A DNA stretch of 14,310 bases from Bacillota bacterium (GCA_023397905.1 JAEWSZ010000214.1:1-14310); one strand, 5' to 3'. Counted from the first letter of the stretch, positions 1-7,770 are shown. Numbers and translations are program-made. The notes: a model not told the origin generated them from the sequence alone.

Positions 1-2
1 GT

Positions 3-593
3 GCCGAGGGAGCAAGGCTTGTATACAGCGGAGTAAAGGGCAAGCACTGGGATGTGGTGGACGGAAAGCCTCAGCCGACTCAGGCGTTTATCGACGGATT
101 GGCTAATGACAAGGATTTTGCCAACAAGTCCGGTATCATTATGTACAATAAATTTACAGCCATGAGAGATATCCAGGTGGGTGACGACAACTATCCCGCA
201 GATCTTATGAAATCCGACGAACAGAAGGCAAACAATGCGCTTCCAATAGACAAGGAATACACCAAGCATTTCGGTGATTATGCTTTCCCTGGTCAGGTTT
301 TATATGATATGAACAAGCAGAACAAGGTGCAGACCTTTAACAAATACTGGCTGTTCCCGTCTCTGGTACAGCAGCCCAGCGACGATGCAAAGAAGATAAT
401 GTCCCAGGTTGACGAATACATGAAAGTTCAGATTGTTAAGATCATTATGTCAAAGACCGACGCCGACTTTGAAGCAAACAAGGCGCAGGCCCTGAAGGAT
501 ATAAAGGCAAAAGGCTATGACAAGGCTGCCGCCGATATAATAGCCAAGTACAAGCAGGCGCAGACCGACGCAGAGTCATTTTCAATTGATTAA
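3..593 (+). CDS. Extracellular sugar-binding lipoprotein, C-terminal part (5' end outside window)
   Basis: The reading frame is open from the first bases of the window, so the N-terminus, with the expected lipoprotein signal, lies upstream; about 196 residues remain. The visible part is Lys/Asp/Gln-rich and mostly helical, with aromatic residues spread along it (WDVVDGKPQPTQAF, FNKYWLFPSL). It ends in an amphipathic stretch (DADFEANKAQALKDIKAKGYDKAAADIIAKYKQ split over about 40 residues). This is the usual C-terminal helix of LplA/YtcQ-type family 1 solute-binding proteins, where a phrase of the type 'W..aL..i...Gldel..i.q..yd.y' precedes the end. The role would be oligosaccharide capture outside the membrane for an ABC importer. 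It precedes a GH52 beta-xylosidase, which suggests xylo-oligosaccharides, but that is inference from context. A strong terminator follows directly, so it is probably the last gene of its transport operon. Confidence 0.72.
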   Translation, partial: AEGARLVYSGVKGKHWDVVDGKPQPTQAFIDGLANDKDFANKSGIIMYNKFTAMRDIQVGDDNYPADLMKSDEQKANNALPIDKEYTKHFGDYAFPGQVLYDMNKQNKVQTFNKYWLFPSLVQQPSDDAKKIMSQVDEYMKVQIVKIIMSKTDADFEANKAQALKDIKAKGYDKAAADIIAKYKQAQTDAESFSID

Positions 594-619
594 CAGGTCA
601 GGTTGATATTTGGTATATG

Positions 620-708
620 AAAAGGATTGTTGCTGAATAACAAATTCGACATTTGTGAAACTTCAATTGTGTTGAATTGCCTTATTCGGCGATAATCCTT
701 TTTTTTAA
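620..708 (+). terminator. Rho-independent terminator with branched (three-way) hairpin
   Basis: Bases 620-640 pair with 682-702 over 21 positions with only three G-U wobbles and no mismatch, and the 3' arm runs straight into a T tract (699-706). Between the two arms lie two more small hairpins, 641-645/651-655 and 664-668/675-679, so the RNA folds as a three-way junction rather than a simple loop. It ends the solute-binding protein transcript before the xylosidase gene. Confidence 0.85.
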
Positions 709-753
709 CAGCATGATCCGGTTATGAAATAATATACGGAAAATCCCAGCAGC

Positions 754-760
754 AAAGGAG
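754..760 (+). promoter_or_regulatory. Ribosome binding site deciding a TTG start
   Basis: AAAGGAG sits nine bases before TTG at 770. No ATG lies nearby in frame, and family homologues begin two or three residues before the conserved FFNAHHSP block, which fits this start. Confidence 0.75.
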
Positions 761-769
761 AAAAAATAA

Positions 770-2872
770 TTGCACAATATTTTTTTTAATGCACACCACT
801 CGCCAATCGGCGCATTCGCCAGCCTCACACTGGGACATAAAGGAGCCAGGGGAGGCCTGGGGCTGGAATTGAAGCAGCCAGCCGACAGAAATATATATAT
901 TGGCCTGCAAACAGCCGGAAGTAAATGCTATAAGGCCCTGCCGTTTTTCAAGGCGGGAGAGGATGAAAGCAAAAGGTACGATCTGGAAAAGGCCGGTGAT
1001 GAAACCTCCGAAAGCGGATTTTTTGAGCCTTTCCGCGAAAGTGAAATCAAAAGGGAATTCAATGTTTGCACGGACAGGTGGACCGCAGGGGAGCTGGATA
1101 TTAAAATCTATTCCCAGGTGCGGCCCGTCCCCGATCCTGAAAAGGCACCGGCGGAAGAACTGAAAAAGGTATTGCTGCCTGCCGTACTGATGGAGATGAC
1201 CATTGATAATACAAAAGGTACTGAGCCAAGAAGAGCCTTTATAGGATATGATGAGACCGACCCCTATTATTCCATGAGGCATGTGGAGGATGAGATGCTG
1301 GGCATAACCGGAATTGCTCAGGGCGGGCTGACAGCTATAATCGGCAAGAGCGGAACCGCCCATCCTGCGGTGAATTTCAGTCCCGAATGCGTATTGGGAG
1401 AAGAATTGGAGGAAAACTGGAACTTTGGACTGGGCAACACAGCTTTATTGATTATGGAGGTACTGCCGGGAAAAAGGGAGACTTTCCGCTTTGCCGCATG
1501 CTTTTACCGGGAGGGCCGGGCAACCTTCGGAATGGAAACGAAGTATTATTATACGGGCCTTTTCAAAAATATCGAAGAGGTTGGCAGCTACGCTCTTGAG
1601 AATTTCGAAGATATAAAGAAGCAATGCCTGGAGGAGGACAGCTTTTACCGGAATACGAAATTGTCGGAGGAGCAGAAATTTATGATGGCCCATGCCATCA
1701 GAAGCTACTACGGCTGCACCGAGCTGCTTGAGAAGGACGGAAAACCTGTCTGGATGGTCAACGAAGGGGAATACAGGATGCTGAACACCCTGGATCTGAC
1801 AGTTGACCAGCTGTTTTTCGAAATGAAGATGAACCCCTGGACGGTGAGAAATGTGCTCGACCTCTACCTGGAGAGATACTCCTACCGCGATATGGTCCGC
1901 TTTCCGGGGGATGACAGGGAGTATCCGGGAGGAATTACCTTTACCCATGATATGGGAGTCGGAAATGTATTCTCACGCCCCGGGCACTCAGCATATGAGA
2001 AGAGCGGCATAGACGGCTGCTTTTCGTATATGAGCCATGAACAGCTGGTAAACTGGCTCTGCTGTGCTCTTGTATATATAGAAAATGCAAAGGATGAAAA
2101 GTGGCTGAAGGGCCATGCTGAAGTTATCAAGGAATGCTTTGACAGCATGCTGAACAGGGACAATCCGGACCCTGAAAAGAGGAATGGAGTTATGGGCCTG
2201 GACAGCAGCTGTACAAGAGGAGGAGCCGAGATAACCACCTATGACAGCCTGGATGTGTCACTGGGACAGGCCCGGAATAATATTTACCTGGCGGGAAAAT
2301 GCTGGGCGGTATATGTTTCTCTGGAAAAACTCTTTAAACAGCTGGGACTGGGAGCTCTTTCAGATCTGGCGGGGAAACAGGCTGTCCGCTGTGCCGGTAC
2401 TATAACCGGATATGTGACCGGCAAAGGGTATATTCCTGCCATACTGGGCGAAAACAACGATTCAAAAATAATCTCCGCCATAGAAGGGCTGGTTTTCCCG
2501 TATTTCACCGGCTGCGAAGAGGCTCTCGCCATGGACGGCAAATACTCGGAGTATCTCAAGGCCTTGAAAAAACACCTGGAGGTCATACTTGTAAAGGGAA
2601 CCTGTCTTTTTGAGGACGGGGGCTGGAAGCTTTCCTCCACCAGCACTAATTCCTGGCTCAGCAAGATATACCTGTGCCAGTTTGTGGCCAGAAAAATATT
2701 CGGTGAGACCGGAGATATTTATACGGAAGTGCCGGATAAGGCGCATGCGGGATGGCTGACCCATCCGGAGCACTCCTACTGGAGCTGGAGCGATCAGATT
2801 ATCTCGGGGATAATATCAGGCAGCAAGTACTATCCCAGAGGCGTGACAAACACTCTGTGGCTGTTGGAATAG
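770..2872 (+). CDS. Glycoside hydrolase family 52 beta-xylosidase
   Basis: This 700-residue protein matches GH52 along its whole length, as I recall the Geobacillus stearothermophilus XynB2 sequence (about 705 residues). Shared blocks include the opening FFNAHHSPIGAFASLTLG, GEDESKRYD near 63-71, FMMAHAIRSYYG near 304-314, NEGEYRMLNT at 331-340, THDMGVGNVFSRP near 392-404 and TTYDSLDVSLGQARNN at 489-504. E332 and D492 are 160 residues apart, the same spacing as the nucleophile (E335) and acid/base (D495) reported for the Geobacillus enzyme, so they are the likely catalytic pair. The enzyme removes xylose from the non-reducing end of xylo-oligosaccharides with retention of configuration. It has no signal peptide, so it acts in the cytoplasm on imported substrate. 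It starts with TTG. A TAATAT at 730-735 could be a -10 box but has no convincing -35. The araC gene lies 80 bp downstream. Confidence 0.95.
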   Translation: MHNIFFNAHHSPIGAFASLTLGHKGARGGLGLELKQPADRNIYIGLQTAGSKCYKALPFFKAGEDESKRYDLEKAGDETSESGFFEPFRESEIKREFNVCTDRWTAGELDIKIYSQVRPVPDPEKAPAEELKKVLLPAVLMEMTIDNTKGTEPRRAFIGYDETDPYYSMRHVEDEMLGITGIAQGGLTAIIGKSGTAHPAVNFSPECVLGEELEENWNFGLGNTALLIMEVLPGKRETFRFAACFYREGRATFGMETKYYYTGLFKNIEEVGSYALENFEDIKKQCLEEDSFYRNTKLSEEQKFMMAHAIRSYYGCTELLEKDGKPVWMVNEGEYRMLNTLDLTVDQLFFEMKMNPWTVRNVLDLYLERYSYRDMVRFPGDDREYPGGITFTHDMGVGNVFSRPGHSAYEKSGIDGCFSYMSHEQLVNWLCCALVYIENAKDEKWLKGHAEVIKECFDSMLNRDNPDPEKRNGVMGLDSSCTRGGAEITTYDSLDVSLGQARNNIYLAGKCWAVYVSLEKLFKQLGLGALSDLAGKQAVRCAGTITGYVTGKGYIPAILGENNDSKIISAIEGLVFPYFTGCEEALAMDGKYSEYLKALKKHLEVILVKGTCLFEDGGWKLSSTSTNSWLSKIYLCQFVARKIFGETGDIYTEVPDKAHAGWLTHPEHSYWSWSDQIISGIISGSKYYPRGVTNTLWLLE

Positions 2873-2894
2873 GGATAGGATCGCGTTTTATCTA

Positions 2895-2903
2895 TGCTAT
2901 AAT
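2895..2903 (+). promoter_or_regulatory. Extended -10 promoter before the AraC-family gene
   Basis: TGCTATAAT is a perfect extended -10 element (TGnTATAAT). It lies 23 bp after the xylosidase stop and 49 bp before the regulator start. No good -35 is seen at the right distance, as is common for extended -10 promoters. It would let the regulator be expressed independently of the xylosidase. Confidence 0.6.
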
Positions 2904-2952
2904 ATTCTAAAATCTATATGAAATTCACAGGGAAAGGAGCTGCAGGGAGAGT

Positions 2953-3831
2953 ATGAAATCAGAGAAGGAAATATTCAGGCTTCCCAAGGGGTTCCCGTTC
3001 AGCCTGTTTCACACCGGCGGAAGATGCGACGCCCTTCCGGCGCTTCACTGGCATGACTGCCTGGAGCTGAACCTTGTCAAAGCGGGAAAAGGTGTAAATG
3101 TCATCAGTGAGAACAATTTTGAGATGGAGCAGGGCCAGATATACGTAATAAACAGCAATGAGCGCCACTATGCCTTTTCAGACGGGTCGCTGGACATGCT
3201 GGTAATTATTTTCGAGCCGGTTTACATATGGCAGAACACCAGCTTTGACTATGAGTATCTGAAGCCCTTCTTTGAGAGGAATGTAAATTTTCACAATCTG
3301 ATTGACGGCAATAATCCCTTTGCAGCTCAGATCATTTCATTGCTGGAGGATATCGAGAGGGAATATCTTGATGAAAAACCCGGATACAGGCTTTTCATCA
3401 AAGCGTCGCTGATGAAGATCCTGGCGCTTTTGTACCGGCATTTCAAGCTGGAGGGCCAGATCGGCAGCGAGCTGCTGGAAAAGCAGAGGGACTTTGAGCG
3501 GATCAGGGAGGCGGTTTTATATATTGAACAGCATTTCACGGAAAATATATGCATTCCGGACCTGGCGAAGCTGATATATATGAATGCCTCATATTTTTCC
3601 ACATATTTTAAAAAGGTTATGAAAATGAACATAACCGATTATATTTTGACCCTGCGGATAAACAGGGCGGCAATCCTTTTGAGGGAAACCGCAAAGCCGG
3701 TCACGGAAATAGCCGCGGAGAGCGGGTTTGGCAATTCCGCCTATTTTACCAGGGCCTTCAGGAAAATAACCAAGCTTTCACCTACCAAATACCGCAGTGA
3801 AATGATCCAAAAAAAAGTCAAAAGCATATAA
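2953..3831 (+). CDS. AraC-family transcriptional regulator
   Basis: The protein of 292 residues has the standard AraC layout. An N-terminal cupin-like sensor domain (about 15-90) shows HWHDCLELN at 32-40 and G..YVINSNERH at 61-72. A helical linker follows (about 120-180), then two helix-turn-helix motifs: IPDLAKLIYMNASYFSTYFK at 201-220 and, after RINRAAILL, VTEIAAESGFGNSAYFTRAF at 250-269, followed by K.SPTKYR. It most likely senses a sugar released from the adjacent xylosidase pathway and activates the neighbouring genes; this is inference from position. The start at 2953 is supported by purine-rich sequence at 2945-2950 and AAAGGAG at 2933-2939. It has its own extended -10 promoter. Confidence 0.93.
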   Translation: MKSEKEIFRLPKGFPFSLFHTGGRCDALPALHWHDCLELNLVKAGKGVNVISENNFEMEQGQIYVINSNERHYAFSDGSLDMLVIIFEPVYIWQNTSFDYEYLKPFFERNVNFHNLIDGNNPFAAQIISLLEDIEREYLDEKPGYRLFIKASLMKILALLYRHFKLEGQIGSELLEKQRDFERIREAVLYIEQHFTENICIPDLAKLIYMNASYFSTYFKKVMKMNITDYILTLRINRAAILLRETAKPVTEIAAESGFGNSAYFTRAFRKITKLSPTKYRSEMIQKKVKSI

Positions 3832-3850
3832 GCTCAGTTATATTTTTGAC
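3817..3850 (+). repeat. Inverted repeat overlapping the araC stop and the next promoter
   Basis: GTCAAAA at 3817-3823 pairs with TTTTGAC at 3844-3850, and ATATA at 3826-3830 pairs with TATAT at 3839-3843; the GC at 3824-3825 would bulge. The right arm contains most of the -35 box of the following promoter. It may be a weak terminator, a protein-binding site, or chance in AT-rich DNA. Confidence 0.35.
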
Positions 3851-3874
3851 CTGTAATTTTTTCTATGATTATAT
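3846..3874 (+). promoter_or_regulatory. Promoter for the UroD-like gene
   Basis: TTGACC at 3846-3851 is followed, after exactly 17 bp, by TTATAT at 3869-3874, which is preceded by TGA (3866-3868) giving an extended -10. Transcription would begin near 3881, about 65 bp before the likely start codon. Confidence 0.6.
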
Positions 3875-3946
3875 CAAATAATAATATGCGGGCAGTTCTT
3901 CCAAAGGTTGAAGCATTGGGGGACAGTGCCCGGGATGGGGATAGAT

Positions 3947-5020
3947 ATGGACTACAGGGACAATTGGGATAAATCCAGGGAGCGCTTGAAAGGCTTCTGG
4001 AGCGGGGAGATAGTTGACCGGTGCTGTATTTCGGTATTTGCACCGAAAAAGGGTTCGAACTATATTCCCGAGAAACTGCCGTCAAATCCAGCCGACAAGC
4101 AGAAATACTGGACTGACGGCGAATGGGTTTTGCGCAGGAATAGGGCACAATTTGAAAACACATACTATGCCGGCGAGGCAACTCCCCAGATATTTTTAGA
4201 TCTCGGCGCCGCAGGCCATGCGGGATATTTCAGAAATATCAAGTGGCAGTACGAAAATACCATATGGTTTTTCCCTTCGATTCACGACTGGGAGAAGGAC
4301 CGTCTGGAATTTGATCCCGACAGCTTTCTCTACAAAAAGACCCTCGAACTTGCAAAGTATCTCACAGACGAAAGCAAAGGGAGCTTTTTTGTATCAATGC
4401 CGGACATTGCAGGCAATTCGGATGCCCTGGCACATCTCAGGGGCAGCCAGGAGCTGCTGCTGGATTTCTACGACGAAGAGGATAATGTAAGGGCTTCGCT
4501 GCAGAAGATACAGGAGGCCTGGCTGAAGACCGCCGGGGAGGTTCACAATATTATCAAAACGAACAATGACGGCGGAAGCTGTATAGGATGGCTGAACACA
4601 TGGGCTCCGGGCAAGCATTCCCAGCTGCAGTGCGACCTGGGGGTCATGATCTCTCCGGGTACCTTTAACGATATGATTATGCCGGAACTGAAGGCACAGT
4701 GCGACTGGCTGGATTACCCGCTGTACCACTTCGACGGTATTGAGCAGATACGCCACCTGGATTCGCTGCTTTCCCTTGAAAAGCTGAAGGCCATCCAGTG
4801 GACCTGTGTGGACGGGCAACCCTCACCCCTGGAATTCATTCCGGTGCTGAAAAGGATTCAGGAGGCAGGAAAAAGCCTGCTCATTTGGATCAAGCCCAAC
4901 GAGCTGGAACCAATGCTGGAACAGCTTTCCTCCAAAGGACTGTATCTGCTGCTCAGGGCCGGCTCGCAGGAAGAAGCCGATGATATGATTAAAAAAGCGG
5001 AAAAGCTGACACATGAATAA
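3947..5020 (+). CDS. Uroporphyrinogen decarboxylase-like (UroD superfamily) protein of unknown function
   Basis: About 357 residues. The overall pattern resembles the UroD/corrinoid methyltransferase (beta/alpha)8 superfamily. It opens MDYRDNWDKSRERLKGFWSG, has a substrate-region segment around 100-125, YHFDGIEQIRHLDSLLSL at 260-277 as the strand-plus-loop, IQWTCVDGQP near 283-291, and a C-terminal GLYLLLRAGSQEEADDMIKK helix at 331-350. True UroD makes coproporphyrinogen; here no haem gene is nearby and the classic N-terminal UroD signature is absent, so haem synthesis is unlikely. H261 and C287 could be metal or substrate ligands, but this is not established. I chose ATG at 3947 (GGGG six bases upstream; the family usually opens with an x-x-R-x-N/W block). 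Frames from ATG 3935 or TTG 3908 are open and possible. Its place between xylosidase and a sugar operon suggests a role in carbohydrate use. Confidence 0.7.
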   Translation: MDYRDNWDKSRERLKGFWSGEIVDRCCISVFAPKKGSNYIPEKLPSNPADKQKYWTDGEWVLRRNRAQFENTYYAGEATPQIFLDLGAAGHAGYFRNIKWQYENTIWFFPSIHDWEKDRLEFDPDSFLYKKTLELAKYLTDESKGSFFVSMPDIAGNSDALAHLRGSQELLLDFYDEEDNVRASLQKIQEAWLKTAGEVHNIIKTNNDGGSCIGWLNTWAPGKHSQLQCDLGVMISPGTFNDMIMPELKAQCDWLDYPLYHFDGIEQIRHLDSLLSLEKLKAIQWTCVDGQPSPLEFIPVLKRIQEAGKSLLIWIKPNELEPMLEQLSSKGLYLLLRAGSQEEADDMIKKAEKLTHE

Positions 5021-5047
5021 GAGAAAATCAATAAATTGCTGAATGAG

Positions 5048-5086
5048 TTGCCCGGCGGGAAAATACCATCTGCCGGGCAATTTTTT
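5048..5086 (+). terminator. Rho-independent terminator after the UroD-like gene
   Basis: TTGCCCGGC at 5048-5056 pairs perfectly with GCCGGGCAA at 5072-5080 (two more pairs are possible inside, one a wobble), followed directly by TTTTTT. It ends the xylan-related block. Confidence 0.93.
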
Positions 5087-5141
5087 GTATAACGGATACT
5101 ATATATTCTGCGTGCAGTCGTGACTTTTTAATATATACCGA

Positions 5142-5170
5142 TTGACACACAATAAAAAAAGGAGTAATAT
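5142..5170 (+). promoter_or_regulatory. Sigma-A promoter of the lacI-family gene
   Basis: A consensus TTGACA at 5142-5147, an exact 17-bp spacer and TAATAT at 5165-5170 make this the best promoter in the window. The start of transcription is expected near 5177, just before the operator-like palindrome. Confidence 0.8.
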
Positions 5171-5181
5171 TTAACCATGTC

Positions 5182-5195
5182 CTAAAACGATTTAG
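5182..5195 (+). promoter_or_regulatory. Likely LacI-family operator (site 1, autoregulatory)
   Basis: CTAAAACGATTTAG is a 14-bp palindrome with a central CG and a single mismatched pair (A5187/A5190), the shape expected for LacI-family operators. It lies a few bases downstream of the predicted start of transcription, so bound repressor would block its own gene. The half-site CTAAAACG recurs at 6298. Confidence 0.6.
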
Positions 5196-5226
5196 TAATT
5201 ACTTGAATGAGATTGGGAGTAAGAGA

Positions 5227-6246
5227 ATGGCGGTTTCTATAAGAGATGTGGCGAAGGCGGCGAGAGTTTCGGTTAGTGCGGCATCAAAAGCTTTAAATGA
5301 TTATCCGGATATCGGTGAGGAAACTAGAAAAAGAGTAAAAAATACTGCCAGGAAGTTGGGATATATTCCGAATAAAAGCGCAAAAATGCTTGCTTCCAAA
5401 AATACAAAGGATGTTGCCATCTTATTTTCCGGCCTGCTGGAAGGAGAACAGGTGGACGAAATATCTACCAGCATAATGAAAGGTGTAAACAGTTATATAA
5501 TCAAACATAAAATGAATGCGGCAACTTATGCCATAGATTCAAAAATCCAGGAGGAAAAAAAGCTGGTAGAATTCTGTCATGAATACTCACTTTCCGGAGT
5601 ACTCCTGTTTGGATTAAGAATTGATGATAAGTATGTGCAGGAGGCCCAAAATTCGACCATACCGTGTGTGGGGGTGGATTATAAAATATCGGGACCCTGT
5701 ACCACATTTGTAAGTATAGATGATTGTAAAGCATTCGAGGAGATAACGGAGTACGTAATAAGTCAGAATCATAAAAAACTTGTGCTGGTTTTCGGGCGTG
5801 TTGAATCCGAGGTCGCAAACGAACGTTACAAGGGATTTTGCCAGGCGTTAAAAAAGCACGATATGAATATTGAAGAGGTACCTGTCATTTATACGGATTT
5901 CCAGGAGGTCGAAGCCTGTATAAAAGTCAGAGAATTTATTGACCGGTACGGAAAGGAAAACGGAACGGTTTTTATATGTATGAGTGATATGGTCGCCATG
6001 GGTGTTTATCGCGCAGTCAAGCAGAGCGGTTACTCAATTCCGGAGGATTTTTCAGTTACGGGGTTTGACGGGCTGAGCTTTCTGGGATTTGTAGAACCGA
6101 GACTCACCACCGTGGATCAAAGATTTTACGAAAAAGGCTATGAAGCCGGCAGGCTTATTGAAAGATTGGTGAATGGTGAAAGAAATCTGGATGAGGTAGT
6201 TTTGCGGCATGAGATAGTTTATGGCAATTCTGTGAAGAAACTCTGA
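5227..6246 (+). CDS. LacI-family transcriptional regulator
   Basis: The protein of 339 residues begins with a classical LacI DNA-binding domain: SIRDVAKAARVSVSAASKAL at 4-23, then the hinge region around ARKLGYIPNKSAKMLASK (41-58). A periplasmic-binding-protein-like sensor domain fills the rest, with GVLLFGL, CVGVDY and the late FSVTGFDGLSF...PRLTTVDQ signature typical of the family. It should repress, and on sugar binding release, the transport operon that follows. The start at ATG 5227 is preferred because GGGAG lies seven bases upstream and LacI proteins begin right before the first HTH helix; the frame is open from TTG 5203, but that would add eight untypical residues. A promoter and operator-like palindrome precede it, and a terminator separates it from the transport genes. 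Confidence 0.95.
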   Translation: MAVSIRDVAKAARVSVSAASKALNDYPDIGEETRKRVKNTARKLGYIPNKSAKMLASKNTKDVAILFSGLLEGEQVDEISTSIMKGVNSYIIKHKMNAATYAIDSKIQEEKKLVEFCHEYSLSGVLLFGLRIDDKYVQEAQNSTIPCVGVDYKISGPCTTFVSIDDCKAFEEITEYVISQNHKKLVLVFGRVESEVANERYKGFCQALKKHDMNIEEVPVIYTDFQEVEACIKVREFIDRYGKENGTVFICMSDMVAMGVYRAVKQSGYSIPEDFSVTGFDGLSFLGFVEPRLTTVDQRFYEKGYEAGRLIERLVNGERNLDEVVLRHEIVYGNSVKKL

Positions 6247-6260
6247 GCAACTGTAAAAAT

Positions 6261-6285
6261 AAAAAAGCAGAAACACTGCTTTTTT
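6261..6285 (+). terminator. Rho-independent terminator between lacI and the transport genes
   Basis: Ten bases at 6261-6270 (AAAAAAGCAG) pair perfectly with 6276-6285 (CTGCTTTTTT) around a five-base loop, with the T run as 3' arm. It separates regulator expression from the structural genes. Confidence 0.85.
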
Positions 6286-6297
6286 ATATAACGGAAA

Positions 6298-6311
6298 CTA
6301 AAACGTTTTCG
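6298..6311 (+). promoter_or_regulatory. Likely LacI-family operator (site 2, transport operon)
   Basis: CTAAAACGTTTTCG contains a perfect 10-bp palindrome AAAACGTTTT centred on CG, and shares the half-site CTAAAACG with the palindrome in front of the lacI gene. It lies 39 bp before the binding-protein start codon. A possible -10 (TAAAAT, 6313-6318) follows, but the -35 at the proper distance is poor, so the exact promoter is uncertain. Confidence 0.6.
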
Positions 6312-6336
6312 GTAAAATAAGGAGGAGGTATTTTAT

Positions 6337-7680
6337 ATGAAAATGAAGAAGCTGGCAGCATTTGTATTGGGTGCGGCATTGGTATTAAACCTGAGCGCAT
6401 GCGGCGGTTCCGGAGCCGGCAACCAGGCTGCAGGTCAGGGAGGGGAAAGTCAGGGGGGAAAAGTTATAGAAGTAAATTTCCCGACATTTTTGGCGGGAGA
6501 AAATGTCGGAGCGGTATTTTTCCTACCGCAGGTAGAGCGTTTTAATAAAAAATATGAAGGCAAGTACAAAATTAATATTGAGGAAGTGCCCCAGGCAGCC
6601 TATGAAGAAAAAATAAAGCAGTTGGCTCAGCAGGACAAACTCCCTGTTATTCTTCATGCGATGACAGATACACAGTGGTTCAAGCAGGTGGCTTTAGCGA
6701 ACAATATGGCCTATGATCTGACCGGTTTCGCCGACAAGCATGCTGACGTAAAGGCAAACTGGGTACCTGAGTCCATCGATTTTTGCACGGTGGACGGGAA
6801 ATTAATCTGTAAGCCCATAGCCGTATTAAAACCCGTGGGATTATATTATAATGCCGGCATGTACTCTTCTGACAAAGAAATTAAAGATCAGACAATAGAT
6901 GAATTTATCAAAGGCCTCGGAAAAAATAAATTGGCTTTCCAGACAGCGGACAACGGCTGGACGACAGGATTACTTCTGACCGCGCTGATCGCAAATAAGG
7001 ACGGCGGTACCAAGCTGCTTTCGGATGCGGCCGATGATAAATTGTGGGATTACAATAATCCGATCATTATAGAGTCGGTAAAAGAATTAAAGCAATTAAT
7101 GCAGAATAATGCCTCCTCCAATTCTTTCGGAGCGGCTTATGCAGATGCTGCAAATGCTTTTATGAGCAAGAATGCGTCTATTATCTGCAATGGTTCATGG
7201 ATGGCATCTGAGTTTGACGAAGGCTCTTCCGATAAGTGGAGCAACGGATTTGACGGGAAGGATGTAAAAGCAACCCTATATCCGGGCAATGTGGCTATTG
7301 TAAATCCGAGAGTATATGGTGAGTTCTGGATTTCAAATTCTGCTACTGCCGGAGAAAAAGAACTGGCGGAAGCATTTCTGGCATTCAGAGATTCACAGGA
7401 GGAGATTGAAGGCTTGCTTCTGGCAGAGGGCGGATCCGCCCCTCAGATCAAATATTCTGATGACTTCCTGAAAAAACAGAAGGAGTCCAGGATTCTTTAT
7501 GAACTATCACAGGGTATGGATGATAAAACAACTTACGCTGTTTCTTTATTTGATATTATGCCGGCATCTGTTGCAAACGTGGAATTTGGTAAATTATTGC
7601 CCAAATTGATTGATGACACGCTCAGCCCGGAACAATTCTGCAAAGAGCTGACAAAAAAGGCGGAAGAGGCAAAACAGTAA
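6337..7680 (+). CDS. ABC-transporter sugar-binding lipoprotein (family 1)
   Basis: The protein has 447 residues with a lipoprotein signal: basic MKMKKLA, a hydrophobic stretch, and the lipobox LSAC with the acylated Cys at position 22, followed by a Gly/Gln/Ala/Ser tether to about residue 45. The mature part has the layout of family 1 carbohydrate-binding proteins (QVERFNKKYEGKYKINIEEVPQ near the start of the fold, NGSWMASEF and aromatic residues in the C-lobe). It captures the sugar outside the membrane and hands it to the two permeases downstream. A very strong ribosome binding site (AGGAGGAGG, 6320-6328, eight bases before ATG) predicts high synthesis. A candidate LacI operator precedes it. 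Its 3' end is followed by two hairpins before the first permease. Confidence 0.95.
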   Translation: MKMKKLAAFVLGAALVLNLSACGGSGAGNQAAGQGGESQGGKVIEVNFPTFLAGENVGAVFFLPQVERFNKKYEGKYKINIEEVPQAAYEEKIKQLAQQDKLPVILHAMTDTQWFKQVALANNMAYDLTGFADKHADVKANWVPESIDFCTVDGKLICKPIAVLKPVGLYYNAGMYSSDKEIKDQTIDEFIKGLGKNKLAFQTADNGWTTGLLLTALIANKDGGTKLLSDAADDKLWDYNNPIIIESVKELKQLMQNNASSNSFGAAYADAANAFMSKNASIICNGSWMASEFDEGSSDKWSNGFDGKDVKATLYPGNVAIVNPRVYGEFWISNSATAGEKELAEAFLAFRDSQEEIEGLLLAEGGSAPQIKYSDDFLKKQKESRILYELSQGMDDKTTYAVSLFDIMPASVANVEFGKLLPKLIDDTLSPEQFCKELTKKAEEAKQ

Positions 7681-7704
7681 AGCAGTGAAGCAGTAATGAT
7701 ATAC

Positions 7705-7770
7705 GGCTGCTGCAAGAGGATTGCAGCGGCCGCTTTGCGCAAAAGACAGGAGAGGCTGTCGGCAAAGCGG
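7705..7770 (+). repeat. Tandem hairpins between binding-protein and permease genes
   Basis: Bases 7705-7715 pair with 7721-7731 (11 pairs, one G-U; loop GAGGA). Bases 7732-7738 then pair with 7762-7768, enclosing a third small stem, 7745-7749 with 7756-7760. No T run follows, so this is not a full terminator. Such elements after binding-protein genes usually protect the upstream mRNA or partly attenuate the permease genes; that role is inferred. Confidence 0.6.

Noticed and set aside
722..1363. A long open frame on the minus strand opposite the start of the xylosidase gene
   Set aside because: It is antisense to a full-length, well-matched GH52 protein, has no ribosome binding site and no recognisable domain.
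1445..2773. Several open frames of 100-170 codons on the minus strand inside the xylosidase gene
   Set aside because: They arise from codon bias of the sense gene; compositions are untypical and no start signals are seen.
6298..6311. A catabolite-repression (CcpA cre) site
   Set aside because: The core AAAACGTTTT is similar, but the flanking TG and CA of a cre consensus are absent, and the match to the palindrome at the lacI promoter is better explained by the local regulator.
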